The notes under the pieces are model-generated. The model ran no database searches and was not told the origin of the DNA. It saw only the letters and a list, made by a program, of their open reading frames with translations. Position numbers and translations under genes: made by a program. Source: Chitinophagaceae bacterium (lineage in GTDB: Bacteria > Bacteroidota > Bacteroidia > Chitinophagales > Chitinophagaceae). From it: DNA of 64,000 bases. Of the stretch, positions 26,631-36,495 are shown one piece after another (within the stretch, counting starts at the first letter, position 1; each line of letters starts with the position of its first letter). The stretch lies in assembly GCA_016722465.1 (NCBI GenBank), contig JADKJC010000001.1:124001-188000 (forward strand), written 5' to 3'.

Positions 26631-28009
26631 TCATTCAAATTTCACCACAACAAAATCTCTTTCCCTTTTATCATAGTAAGCATAATAATAAATTCCGTCG
26701 AGTTTAAAGAGGTTTTCACCGTCCTGTGGAATTTTGATATCTGCGATGGTGGAATCTCCCCGGGAACCTGCTCTCCGGTCTGCATATCAACCTGCATTTT
26801 AAAATTTGCCGTTTTCATTCCATTGTTTCTTGCAAAGCCGCCGACAGGTACATAGAGGTAAGAGTATAAAAATGGCCCCGAGCCTCCAAGCGGAATAAAA
26901 ACACCCAAACCCGGGTTATTACTAACAGGTTTGTATGACCCAACGAGCACTGTACTCAGTTTATTATCCATGCCCTGTGTGGCCGTAATCACCAGGCTGC
27001 TATTCATCATTTTTCGGAGCAACTGTTTTGTTTTGTCCAACTCCCTGTTATTGGCAAAGGCTCCTTTTTCCTGTACAATGGGAGAATTCTTAAAACTGAT
27101 CTCATCTTCTTTGGCAGCAAAATACTCTTTCAAAGCCATGCCCGAATAAAAATCAGACACCTGCACAAAAACACCGGTGTCTGATGCAGCGGCGTAATAG
27201 AGTCTATCTTTTGATAAAAAAGAATTGAATACTGTACCCGGAAGACTTATGATACGATTGCTGTTGTGTGTGATAAAACGGGTTTGCTCACTATTGTTAT
27301 TAAGATCGATCGTCAATACTTCCGTAACAGCCGGCTTATGATTCATCAGGAGGTATAGTGTATCACTACGTACATATATTTTATTGGCACATTGTGCAGC
27401 TTCTACACTGCACTCTCCTTCCATATCTGTTTTTTCTATGTCCACTTCGGGTTTTGAAAATGCACTACCCTTTTGTTTCAATAACCTGTCCCAGGTTTTT
27501 TCAACCAGCGGATAATGAAGCAATTCATAATTTTTTTCATCATTGAATTTATAGATCACCAGTTCCTTTGCCTTGTTATTGGCAGTAAAATAAAAGAAAT
27601 GATTTTCGCTGGAAAGACGGTGAAGTATTTTATTTTCTTTGATCTCAAAAGGCACTACATTTTCAGTAATTGACTTCACTGCTAAATTGTATTTCCAGGT
27701 ATGAATGCCGGGCCGCTTGCCATTGTTCATAAAAAGCACGATGCTGTCTTTTTGGATAAAGCCACCCAAAAAAGCTTCATTCAAAACCCTCGGCACGGTA
27801 AACAATTCGGCCGGGGCAGGTTTGCCATCATGAAAAAACGCTTTTACACTGTCTTCATTCATCACAAAAGTGCAGGACTGGTGACCATTCCCAATGGTGT
27901 GCAACTGCACCGTATTACCTTTCCAGCCAATATGATCAATGGTCTTATTTTCCTGGGCATGCAGGACAATGCCTGTAAATAGCAAGAGGGATAAAAGGGT
28001 CAAACGCAT
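26631..28009 (-). pseudogene. Secreted protein of unknown function, frameshifted near its C-terminus
   Basis: Signal peptide MRLTLLSLLLFTGIVLHAQ, then a long beta-rich region ('VQLHTIGNGHQSCTFVMNEDSVKAFFHDGKPAPAELFTVPRV', 'DSIVLFMNNGKRPGIHTWKY', 'FSSENHFFYFTANNKAKELVIYKF') suggesting a propeller-like fold. No family recognised. As assembled it ends at 26642 with an atypical tail. Adding one G on the plus strand in the run at 26762-26764 gives a far better end: 'GDSTIADIKIPQDGENLF', then 'IYYYAYYDKRERDFVVVKFE', stop at 26631, total 459 residues. Its neighbours (ABC-F, CorA) suggest no function. Confidence 0.75.
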
Positions 28010-28146
28010 GAAGGGGTATTTTCAAATTTCATCCAAGGTAATCAATTTAAAATTTTAAATATTTCTGCTTTGTCAATATTTATTTAAATTGGATAGGATT
28101 TGAAAGTACAACGATTGCAGATTACCTCACTTCATATCTACCTGCC

Positions 28147-29124
28147 ATGAATGAAATTATCAACTGTGCCGCTTACCTCGATGGCCGTAAAATTGCCAAT
28201 ATCGCCATTGATGAAATAAGCGATGTGTTGCAACATCCCAACCAGTTTGTATGGATCGGGTTGCACGACCCGGACAGCAAAACACTCAGGCAGATACAAC
28301 AGGAATTCAATCTGCATGAGCTGGCCATAGAAGATGCCCACAATGCCCACCAGCGCCCAAAGATTGAAATGTATGGCGATACCTTGTTTGCCGTATTGCG
28401 TACTGCACAGATCAACAAAGAAACCTATCATACAGATTTTGGAGAAACGCATTTTTTTGTAGGGCCGAATTTTCTTATCACCATACGCCACGGTTCTTCT
28501 ATTTCTTATGCCGATGTAAGGGCACGCTGCGAAAGCACACCCCACCTGTTGAAGAAAGGACAGGGCTTTGCTTTGTATGCGGTGATGGACTCCATTGTGG
28601 ATCAGTATTTCCCTGTAGTGGAAGCATTGGAAGAAGACCTACAGAAGATGGAAGAAAAAATATTCAAAGGCAACCCTTCCCGGGAAACAACAGAAGAAAT
28701 TTATCAATTGAAAAGAGAATTGCTGGAAGTGAAAAGAGCGGTATCTCCATTGATTGATATTGCCAACAGGCTGATGCGTTTTGATATCACCCTCATCTCC
28801 GAAGAAACACAGCCTTACTTCAGGGATATCTATGACCACGCCATCCGCATCAATGAAATGGTGGACCATACCCGTGAGTTGCTTAACACTGCACTGGAAG
28901 CCAATTTTTCGCTGATCTCTATTTCGCAAAGCGATGTTTCAAAAAAGTTTGCCGCATGGGCAGCCATCATTGCAGTGCCCACCATGGTAGCTGGTTTTTA
29001 TGGAATGAACTTTAAATTTATGCCGGAGCTGGAATGGCACTATGGTTACCCGGTAGTAGTATTTTTCACCATCACACTGTGTATCATTATATATTTTTCA
29101 CTGAAAAGATCGGGCTGGCTGTAA
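28147..29124 (+). CDS. corA: CorA family magnesium/cobalt transporter
   Basis: 325 residues. A cytoplasmic N-domain is followed by long helices ('MDSIVDQYFPVVEALEEDLQKMEEKIF', 'KRAVSPLIDIANRLM') and two C-terminal membrane helices with the selectivity signature 'YGMNFKFMPE' (Gly-Met-Asn). It forms a homopentameric channel for Mg2+ in the inner membrane; some CorA proteins also carry Co2+, Ni2+ or Zn2+. It is divergent from the gene at 28009 and followed by a hairpin terminator. Confidence 0.95.
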   Translation: MNEIINCAAYLDGRKIANIAIDEISDVLQHPNQFVWIGLHDPDSKTLRQIQQEFNLHELAIEDAHNAHQRPKIEMYGDTLFAVLRTAQINKETYHTDFGETHFFVGPNFLITIRHGSSISYADVRARCESTPHLLKKGQGFALYAVMDSIVDQYFPVVEALEEDLQKMEEKIFKGNPSRETTEEIYQLKRELLEVKRAVSPLIDIANRLMRFDITLISEETQPYFRDIYDHAIRINEMVDHTRELLNTALEANFSLISISQSDVSKKFAAWAAIIAVPTMVAGFYGMNFKFMPELEWHYGYPVVVFFTITLCIIIYFSLKRSGWL

Positions 29125-29125
29125 A

Positions 29126-29165
29126 ATAAATGCGGTACCCAGGAAGCTGGAGACCGCATTTATAA
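29126..29165 (+). terminator. Terminator after corA
   Basis: ATAAATGCGGT (29126-29136) pairs with ACCGCATTTAT (29153-29163). It is symmetric enough to serve the convergent lipoprotein gene too. Confidence 0.75.
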
Positions 29166-29184
29166 AATCACAATAAAATATTTA

Positions 29185-30132
29185 TTAGTAAGGTCCGATG
29201 AAAGTATATGTTTGACCGTTACGGCCTACCCAAACCACCTTATAGTAAAAATTACCGTTAGGACAGATAACCGGGTTACCAGCTGCATCTAAACCAAATG
29301 TAGTGGTGCTTGTTACCAAAAACCCTGTGTGCTGAATTTGCCCACTCACCAGGCGGAAATTGCAGCTTTGCTTTACCACCAGCGGAGATAAGATCGCATT
29401 TTTAAATTCATGATTAAACCTGTTGATGCCCCACTCGGCCACACCTGTACCTACACTTGAAGGAGCAATGCCTGTTATGGCAGTAACAATGCCATTATCG
29501 TAGGTAAAGGTTCTTTTTTTAGCAACCTTCCAGCTGCGTTGTGAGCCGTTATCAAAAGTAATCGTCATTCCGTCGCTTACAACAGTATGCACAATCGGGT
29601 CTACCCTTGTAGCCAGGTTACGTAATTTACCACCGGAAACATTGGTAATTGTTTTTGAGCCATTGATAATAATGCTCTTATTATTAACAGTACGGGTAAT
29701 TTTCAGGTTGTTATAAGTAATGGTATAATGAGCACCGGCAGTTGCCCAGCGGAAACCCTGGTCAAAACTAATTACAATGCTTCCTGAACGTGCCCTGTGG
29801 CCGCCAATACAGGTATCTCCACTATAGGTGATGGTAATTGTTCTAGGGCTGCTGAGTGTATCAAGCGTTACCGTTGCATCACACCTGAAAGGAAGCAATG
29901 GACTTAATGGAGATTCGCCCAAAAAAGAACCACCGGAATTTTCCAATGCTGTATTGGCGTCATCATCCGCCGCATCCGATTCACTGGTAAACCTTGCCTG
30001 GTCATCAGACTGCACCTGTAGTTCAGTAGCATTATCTGTGGCATCTGTTGTTGTACTTTCTTTTTTACAAGATGTAAAAAATAGCCCAGCCGATAAAATG
30101 GCTACGGACATAAATGTGAGCTGCTTTTTCAT
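29185..30132 (-). CDS. Lipoprotein of unknown function
   Basis: 315 residues. Lipoprotein signal MKKQLTFMSVAILSAGLFFTSCKK, then an acidic low-complexity stretch ('DATDNATELQVQSDDQARFTSESDAADDDANTALE') that may be the surface-export signal seen in Bacteroidota lipoproteins. The body is beta-rich with repeated strand pairs ('RTITITYSGDTCIGGHRARSGSIVISF', 'YTITYNNLKITRTVNNKSIIINGSKTI', 'DGMTITFDNGSQRSW') and pairs of cysteines. Family not recognised. It lies 160 bp downstream of cmk on the same strand, separated by a terminator. Confidence 0.75.
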   Translation of the reverse strand: MKKQLTFMSVAILSAGLFFTSCKKESTTTDATDNATELQVQSDDQARFTSESDAADDDANTALENSGGSFLGESPLSPLLPFRCDATVTLDTLSSPRTITITYSGDTCIGGHRARSGSIVISFDQGFRWATAGAHYTITYNNLKITRTVNNKSIIINGSKTITNVSGGKLRNLATRVDPIVHTVVSDGMTITFDNGSQRSWKVAKKRTFTYDNGIVTAITGIAPSSVGTGVAEWGINRFNHEFKNAILSPLVVKQSCNFRLVSGQIQHTGFLVTSTTTFGLDAAGNPVICPNGNFYYKVVWVGRNGQTYTFIGPY

Positions 30133-30240
30133 AAATTATTTTTTTCGTGTTAAAAGTTGGTTGAATGGTAGACCTTGTACTATGCCTTTGGTTTAAACGA
30201 AACCTTAATTTTTTTTATTCATAACAGAAAACTATAAAAA

Positions 30241-30280
30241 AAATTGCCTCCCGGCTAAGCCAGAAGGCAATTTTTAAAGA
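30241..30280 (-). terminator. Terminator after cmk
   Basis: AAATTGCCT (30241-30249) and AGGCAATTT (30265-30273) pair; on the minus strand they are followed by a run of eight T. Confidence 0.88.
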
Positions 30281-30291
30281 CAATTAACAGG

Positions 30292-30969
30292 TTATTTACC
30301 CAATTTCTCTACTGTAACCAGCGCAAACTTTAATTGCTGTTCCATACTAAGGTTTGTATTATCCAATACAATGGCATCTGCAGCTTTTCGTAAAGGGCTT
30401 ATTTCCCGGTTGGAATCAATATAATCTCTCATTTCAAGATTGTTCTTCACCTCTTCAATGCTTACGTTGGGGTTTTTCTCATACATCTCTTTAAAACGTC
30501 TCTCCACCCTCACCGCAATATCAGCCGTCATAAAAAATTTCAATTCCGCTTTTGGAAATACGGTGGTACCAATATCCCTGCCATCCATTACAATGCCTTT
30601 CTTTTTTCCCATCTTTTGCTGCTGGGCAACAGCGAACTCCCTCACTTCTTTAATGGTGGCAACATCACTTACTTTTTCAGCCACGATCAGGTCCCTTATC
30701 AAGTACTCCACATTTTCACCATTCAGCAATATTTCCGATTGCTGTGATTTTTCATTGAAGGCAAATTCCATGGAGATGTTTTCCAGTGATTCTATTACTT
30801 GCTTTTTATCTGTAATATCCACTGCATTGCGAAGAAAATAAAGTGTGATAGCCCTGTACATGGCACCACTATCGATATACACATAACCCAGTTCCTTAGC
30901 CAGTTGTTTTGCCAGGGTACTTTTGCCACAGGATGACCAGCCATCAATCGTTATGATATTTTTTTTCAT
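30292..30969 (-). CDS. cmk: Cytidylate kinase
   Basis: 225 residues from ATG 30969 ('MKKNIITIDGWSSCGKSTLAKQLAKELGYVYIDSGAMYRAITLY'), which begins directly before the P-loop; the start five codons earlier is less likely. Other Cmk motifs: 'VMDGRDIGTTVFPKAELKFFMTADIAVRVERRFKEM' and 'DSNREISPLRKAADAIVLDNTNLSMEQ'. Phosphorylates CMP and dCMP with ATP in pyrimidine nucleotide salvage. It is about 90 bp downstream of clpC, with a hairpin terminator between the two. Confidence 0.96.
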   Translation of the reverse strand: MKKNIITIDGWSSCGKSTLAKQLAKELGYVYIDSGAMYRAITLYFLRNAVDITDKKQVIESLENISMEFAFNEKSQQSEILLNGENVEYLIRDLIVAEKVSDVATIKEVREFAVAQQQKMGKKKGIVMDGRDIGTTVFPKAELKFFMTADIAVRVERRFKEMYEKNPNVSIEEVKNNLEMRDYIDSNREISPLRKAADAIVLDNTNLSMEQQLKFALVTVEKLGK

Positions 30970-31006
30970 CCCTGCAAAAGTCAATAAAAAAAACTACAGG
31001 GCAAAG

Positions 31007-31041
31007 AAAAAGCCATCCCGCTTTTCAACGAAATGGCTTTT
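31007..31041 (-). terminator. Terminator after clpC
   Basis: AAAAAGCCAT (31007-31016) pairs with ATGGCTTTT (31033-31041); on the minus strand it ends in TTTTTCTTTG. Confidence 0.7.
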
Positions 31042-31058
31042 AGTATAAGCGAGATTTA

Positions 31059-33610
31059 TCAGGCTTCCGGAGAAGATGGCTCCATTTGTTTTTCCTGTGT
31101 TTTCAAAGTGAACTTTATTTTCTCTTTGCTTTCATCAAGATCGGCCAACAAAATATCTCCCTGCTTTACCTGCATATTTAAAATTTCTTCCGCCAGCGGA
31201 TCTTCCAGGTATTTCTGAATGGCCCTGTGCAATGGCCTTGCACCAAATTGAACATCGTATCCTTTTTCTGCGATAAAGTCTTTGGCTTCTGTGGTCAATT
31301 CCATAGAAAATCCAAGATTCACCAGGCGTTTCATAACACCCTTCATTAAAATATCAATAATAGAAAAGATGTCTTCTTTTGTAAGAGAGTTAAACACCAC
31401 CACATCATCAATCCTGTTTAAAAATTCAGGGCTGAAAGTCCGTTTCAATGCTTTTTCTATTACTGCTTTACTGTTTTCATCGGCATTCTGCATCCTGTTA
31501 GCAGTAGCAAAACCAACACCTTCACCAAAATCTTTCAACTGCCTTGCTCCAATGTTAGAAGTCATAATTATCATGGTATTTTTGAAATCAACTTTTCTTC
31601 CCATACCATCGGTTAACTGACCATCATCCAACACCTGCAACAACAGGTTGTAAATATCCGGGTGTGCTTTTTCAATTTCATCCAGCAGGATCACACTGTA
31701 AGGTTTGCGCCGAACTTTTTCTGTCAGCTGTCCGCCTTCTTCATAACCTACATAACCCGGAGGAGCACCAATTAAACGGCTTACCGTAAATTTCTCCATG
31801 TATTCACTCATGTCAATCCTTATCAGTGCATCGTCATTATCGAACATGTAACGGGCAAGGCAACGTGCCAGTTCGGTTTTACCAACGCCAGTAGGGCCAA
31901 GGAATATGAATGACCCAATGGGTTTCTTCGGATCTTTCAATCCTACCCTGTTACGCTGGATAGCTTTCACTACTTTTTGTATGGCTTCATCCTGGCCAAT
32001 CACAGCACCTTTCAGCTCTTCACCCATACGGCGAAGTTTGTCTGTTTCAGCCTGTACCATTCGCTTAACCGGTATGCCGGTCATCATGCTGATCACTTCG
32101 GCGATATCTTCTTCTTCAATAGGGAAACGCTTGTGTTTACTTTCTTCCTCCCAATCGTTCTTTGCCTTTTCAAGCTCTTCCTGCAAACGTTTTTCAGAAT
32201 CCCTTAAAGAAGCAGCTTCTTCAAAACGCTGGCTTTTTACTACTTTATTTTTCTCTAACTTGATATCCTCAATTTTCTTTTCCAGCTCAATTACTTCTTT
32301 AGGCACATTGATATTCTTAATATGCTTTCTTGCTCCTACTTCATCCAGCACATCAATGGCTTTATCTGGCAATAACCTGTCGGTCATGTAACGCTCACTC
32401 AATTTAACACAGGCATCAATCGCCTCCTGACTGTAGGTTACATTGTGATAGTCTTCGTATTTGCTCTTTATATTATTCAGTATCTGTATAGTCTCTTCTA
32501 CAGATGGCTGATCAACAATCACTTTCTGGAACCTTCTGTCCAATGCACCATCTTTTTCGATGTGCATACGGTATTCATCCAGTGTAGAGGCTCCAATACA
32601 TTGCAATTCGCCCCTTGCCAAAGCCGGCTTGAAGATGTTGCTGGCATCCAGAGAACCACTGGCACCACCGGCACCAACAATGGTATGAATCTCATCAATG
32701 AACAGAATTACATCCCTGTTCTTTTCCAGTTCGTTCATGATGGCTTTCATCCTTTCTTCAAACTGGCCACGGTATTTTGTACCTGCCACCAATGCAGCCA
32801 GATCAAGCGACACCACTCTTTTATCAAACAATACCCTGCTCACTTTACGTTGTACGATTCTCAACGCCAATCCTTCCACAATGGCGGTTTTACCCACACC
32901 GGGCTCACCAATCAATATAGGATTGTTTTTCTTTCTTCTTGATAAGATCTGAGAAACCCTTTCTATTTCCACTTCTCTTCCTACAATCGGGTCCAGCGAT
33001 CCGTTTTCTGCCAGCCTTGTGATGTCCCTTCCAAAATTATCCAGCACCGGAGTTTTTGTTTTAGGCTGGTTGGCAGCGCCACCACGTTGAGATTTTGGCT
33101 GCTGGCCATATTGCCTTTTTCTTCATCAAAATCGTCATCATTTTCATCGCTGAATTCAGCTTTTGGGGGATTGCTTGTTACAAAGCCCAATTCGTTTTTA
33201 AACATGTCGTAGTCCACGTCAAATTGGTTTAGTATTTGAGTTGCAATATTTTCTTTGTTCTTCAAAATAGAAAGCATCAGGTGTTCACTTTCCACCATAG
33301 TGCTTTTATGCGCTTTGGCTTCCAGTACGGTGATTCGTATTACTTTCTCGGCTTGCTTAGTTAATGGAAGTGAATTGATGTTAGCGATATTTTTACCCGT
33401 CTTATCTTTTACAGCGACCTCTATTTCCTTCCGGAGTTCATAAAGATCAACATTCAAAGACTTGAGTATTTTGATGGCAGTATTTTCGCCATCTCTTATC
33501 AGGCCCAGCACAAGGTGTTCGGTACCGATAAAGTCATTTCCCAGCCGCAGCGCTTCCTCCCTGCTGTAGGAAATAATTTCTTTTACCTGGGCTGAAAAGT
33601 TGTTGTCCAT
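31059..33610 (-). pseudogene. clpC: ATP-dependent Clp protease ATP-binding subunit ClpC, frameshifted as assembled
   Basis: Unfolds substrates and feeds them to ClpP. The N-part (33610-32981) has two Clp-N repeats ('FSAQVKEIISYSREEALRLGNDFIGTEHLVLGLI', 'LTKQAEKVIRITVLEAKAHKSTMVESEHLML'). The rest has D1 Walker A '[15 protein letters not shown]' and Walker B '[12 protein letters not shown]', a UVR-containing middle domain ('VVKSQRFEEAASLRDSEKRLQEEL'), D2 'GPTGVGKTELARCLA' and 'VILLDEIEKAHPDIYN', ending in the 'GARPLHRAIQKYLEDPLAEEIL' motif. A single base missing from the T5 run at 33116-33120 (plus strand) throws the frame in the linker near residue 167. Adding it gives 'EEKRQYGQQPKSQRGGAANQ...TPVLDNFGRDITRLAE' and an 850-residue protein, normal for ClpC. 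Confidence 0.93.
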
Positions 33611-33918
33611 TTGATACTAAATTTAACTGGTTACAATAATAACGATTATTTGTAAGTTTTAGTTTGGTGAAATTATGAAATGTTGATATGTTGAAAAGTT
33701 AATTACACAACTGGTTACCAGCATTTTCAGGTAAGCACAATCAATTATGAATGGATAATAATATATTGCTGCTAGCCGTTAAAGCGTTAATATTTGCAGA
33801 CGCTGAAATAAAAAAATCCTTTCTTTACAAAAAACAGCGTGGCAATAATTTCAAAAACTGAACTTATACAAAAGCTGCTTTGAATTTAAAACCTACTTTA
33901 AAACATCGATCGATTTAA
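33611..33918. other. Divergent intergenic region between clpC and a STAS gene
   Basis: 308 bp, AT-rich. I see no hairpin terminator, repeat or RNA gene, and no full promoter consensus on either strand. No CtsR or CIRCE box was recognised upstream of clpC. Confidence 0.5.
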
Positions 33919-34296
33919 ATGAATGTCAAAACAGATACCAAAGAAAAATTTACTGTAATTACTCCCAATAAGAAGGATTTGCCTGTTAATATGACAGAAG
34001 AGCTCAGCCATCTTTTGCTATCTTACCTGCAAAAAGACATACCCCATGTAATCCTGAACATGGGACAGGTTGAAACCCTGGATGAAAAAAGTGGTGCGAT
34101 TCTGGCCGCAACGCAACAACAATTTTATGAGCATAACTGCTCTTTTGTAATTTGTGAGCTGCAAAAAAATATTGAAGAAAACCTCGATAAAGCAGCGTTA
34201 CTTGAAATAATGAATGTTACCCCCACTGAAAGCGAAGCCTGGGACATTGTTCAGATGGAAGAAATAGAAAGAGAGTTATTGAGCGGGGAGGAATAG
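33919..34296 (+). CDS. STAS domain protein (anti-sigma factor antagonist-like)
   Basis: 125 residues, essentially a single STAS domain: 'FTVITPNKKDLPVNMTEELSHLLLSYLQKDIPHVILNMGQVETLDEKSGAILAATQQQFYEHNCSFVICEL'. The usual phosphorylated Ser is 'DSSG' in SpoIIAA; here the corresponding spot reads 'LDEKSGA', so the Ser could be the phosphosite. Such proteins bind anti-sigma or other regulators. No anti-sigma kinase or phosphatase is adjacent. RNase Z follows 77 bp downstream on the same strand. Confidence 0.8.
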   Translation: MNVKTDTKEKFTVITPNKKDLPVNMTEELSHLLLSYLQKDIPHVILNMGQVETLDEKSGAILAATQQQFYEHNCSFVICELQKNIEENLDKAALLEIMNVTPTESEAWDIVQMEEIERELLSGEE

Positions 34297-34373
34297 TTGA
34301 TGGTTGTGTATAATTTGTTTTATTATTGAATTGTTTTTCTATATTGCTTTTTTCTATTTACTATTAATGATAC

Positions 34374-35276
34374 ATGCTGGCACTCACGATACTTGGCAAT
34401 AATTCTGCGATACCTGCTTTCGACAGGTTTCCTACAGCACAGGTTCTTCAAACACAGGATGAAGGATATTTAATTGATTGCGGTGAAGGAACGCAAATGC
34501 AAATGACAAAGTATAAGATCAGGAGAAGCAAGATTAACCATATATTTATTTCTCACCTGCATGGCGATCATTATTTTGGATTGCCCGGCCTTATTACCAG
34601 CATGAGCCTGCTTGGCCGAACACAGGATTTACACCTGCATGCACCTGCTCCTTTAGAACAGATACTCCAGCTGCAGTTAGATGCAGCCAGTACTGAACTG
34701 AGTTACAAACTTTACTTTCATGCATTGGGCGATGAAAAAGAGATCATGAACGACAGCAAGATAAGTGTCTGTAGTTTCAGAACTCAACACAGAATAGAAT
34801 GCTGGGGATTTCTTTTCAAAGAGAAAAAAAATCCAAGAAAGATAGATGCAGACAGAATTAAAGGATTTGAAATACCCACCAGTTTTTATGAACGCCTGCA
34901 AAAAGGCGAAGATTATACCACCAAAAAAGGAACCATTATTCCAAATGAAGAAGTGACGATAGCTTCTCCTGCTGCTAAAAGTTATGGCTATTGCGCCGAT
35001 ACTATTTACGATGAAAGCTTAGTGGAGAAAATAAAATCAGTTGACCTGCTGTACCACGAAACTACTTACTTAAAAGGCAATGAACAGAAAGCTGCTGCAA
35101 GATTTCATTCCACCACACTGCAGGCTGCTGCCATCGCAGAAAAAGCCGCAGTAAAAAAACTGCTGATCGGCCACTTTTCGGCCAAATATGAAATGCTGGA
35201 GGAGTTCTTGACAGAAGCTTGCTCCGTCTTTCCGAATACGGAATTGGCGTTGGAAGGCATTTGCTATAAACTCTGA
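34374..35276 (+). CDS. rnz: Ribonuclease Z
   Basis: 300 residues of the metallo-beta-lactamase fold: 'LGNNSAIPAFDRFPTAQVLQ', 'YLIDCGEGTQMQMTKY', metal motif 'SHLHGDHYFGLPGL', and later 'YCADTIYDE', 'LLYHETTYL', 'ARFHSTTLQAAAIAEKAAVKKLLIGHFSAKYE', carrying the remaining His/Asp ligands. Removes the 3' trailer from tRNA precursors by a Zn2+-dependent endonuclease reaction. Length matches the bacterial short form. Its final 13 bases overlap the end of the convergent esterase gene. Confidence 0.96.
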   Translation: MLALTILGNNSAIPAFDRFPTAQVLQTQDEGYLIDCGEGTQMQMTKYKIRRSKINHIFISHLHGDHYFGLPGLITSMSLLGRTQDLHLHAPAPLEQILQLQLDAASTELSYKLYFHALGDEKEIMNDSKISVCSFRTQHRIECWGFLFKEKKNPRKIDADRIKGFEIPTSFYERLQKGEDYTTKKGTIIPNEEVTIASPAAKSYGYCADTIYDESLVEKIKSVDLLYHETTYLKGNEQKAAARFHSTTLQAAAIAEKAAVKKLLIGHFSAKYEMLEEFLTEACSVFPNTELALEGICYKL

Positions 35277-36493
35277 TTTTCGCCGCTTGTAATTACATTG
35301 AACCCATCTGCCATGATCCAGCAATAAAATTCTGCAAACCATTTACGCCAGGCATGTTCGTTGTGACCTGCTTCTGAATCAATGAAAGAATAGACCATGG
35401 CAGAAGAATTTTTACCCACTTTTTCCTGGATACGTATTACATCATCTATGAAAGAATAGCCTTCTTTTCCCCCCGAATAAAAGAAATATTTGCCTTTCAA
35501 TTTATCACCCAGAATATCTGTAAGACTGTCAATTCCATTGGCTGTCCAGAATGCCGGGGAAAAAACACCTGCCTTTCCAAATACATCCGGATGCTTTAAC
35601 ACCGCATAATAAGCGATCAATCCACCCATTGAACTTCCTGCAATAATGGTATTTTCTTTTGATGTTAATGTTCTGTAATGCTTATCTACATAGGGCTTCA
35701 GGGTATGTATGATAAAATCAAGATACGCATCGCCTTCCGGTGTAAATGCTTTGGAGGAGGAATCATTCCGCCAGGTAAATTCAAAAGGATTGTATTCACT
35801 CATCCTGGTGGCACCTCCATTTTCAATACCAATAACAATACAACCGGGCTTTCCTCTATTGACCAATAAATCAAGACATTCATCTACTCCCCATTCTCCA
35901 TAAGCTGCGGTAACCTCATCAAAAAGGTTCTGACCATCCTGCATGTACATTACAGGATAATGTTTGTTAGTGATATTGTATCCCGGGGGAAAATATATCC
36001 ATATGCGCCTGTTTCTTTTTAATTGAGGTATCTCAAATGCTGCGTCGAGCAGTTTTACATTAAAAGAAGCGGTGTGAGGTCTTACTGGCTGAGCAAAATC
36101 ATCCTTCCATCCATCAATTGAATATTCCAGTGTGGTATCACTGTTAATCTGAACCGAATGGTTTTCGACATCCTTTCCATCAGCAGTACATTCAACATTA
36201 TCCCACCTGCCCCTCGTAAATTTAAATTCATATGTACCGGCATCCAGGTTTTTTAATACTGCACTTAGCATTTTATTTTTTAATAATAACCGGTCGTTAT
36301 CAGGATTCCAGTTATTAAAATTTCCTGAGATAAAAACCAAATCATTATTGTGGCTGGCAGGTACAGATTTTAACTGAATCGTAACATTGAATTGCGCCTT
36401 TAAGGGTGCAGATAAAAAAAAGCATACTGAAAACAACAGCCACGGCCTGGTAAATAGGCGATTTAATGGCTTTGCAGTATTTTGTTTTGTCAT
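35264..36493 (-). CDS. Secreted alpha/beta-hydrolase esterase with a glycogen-binding-like domain
   Basis: 409 residues. A signal peptide ('LFTRPWLLFSVCFFLSAPLKAQ') is followed by a CBM20/48-like starch/glycogen-binding domain ('DLVFISGNFNNWNPDNDRLLL', 'LKNLDAGTYEFKFTRGRWDNVECTADG', about 45-125). The esterase-D-type hydrolase domain (about 140-405) has the nucleophile elbow 'AGSSMGGLIAYYAVLKHPDVFG', 'YPVMYMQDGQNLFDE' and a catalytic His in 'SEAGHNEHAWRKWFAEFYCWI'. It is a probable carboxylesterase acting in the periplasm or outside the cell; substrates of the family include acyl or feruloyl sugars and siderophore esters. It ends two bases from dapA, upstream on the same strand, so the two are probably co-transcribed. 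Confidence 0.9.
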   Translation of the reverse strand: MTKQNTAKPLNRLFTRPWLLFSVCFFLSAPLKAQFNVTIQLKSVPASHNNDLVFISGNFNNWNPDNDRLLLKNKMLSAVLKNLDAGTYEFKFTRGRWDNVECTADGKDVENHSVQINSDTTLEYSIDGWKDDFAQPVRPHTASFNVKLLDAAFEIPQLKRNRRIWIYFPPGYNITNKHYPVMYMQDGQNLFDEVTAAYGEWGVDECLDLLVNRGKPGCIVIGIENGGATRMSEYNPFEFTWRNDSSSKAFTPEGDAYLDFIIHTLKPYVDKHYRTLTSKENTIIAGSSMGGLIAYYAVLKHPDVFGKAGVFSPAFWTANGIDSLTDILGDKLKGKYFFYSGGKEGYSFIDDVIRIQEKVGKNSSAMVYSFIDSEAGHNEHAWRKWFAEFYCWIMADGFNVITSGENQSL

Positions 36494-36495
36494 TA

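Noticed and set aside
28138..28545. 135-codon minus-strand frame at the start of corA
   Set aside because: Antisense to CorA, whose GMN motif and full length leave no doubt about the coding strand.
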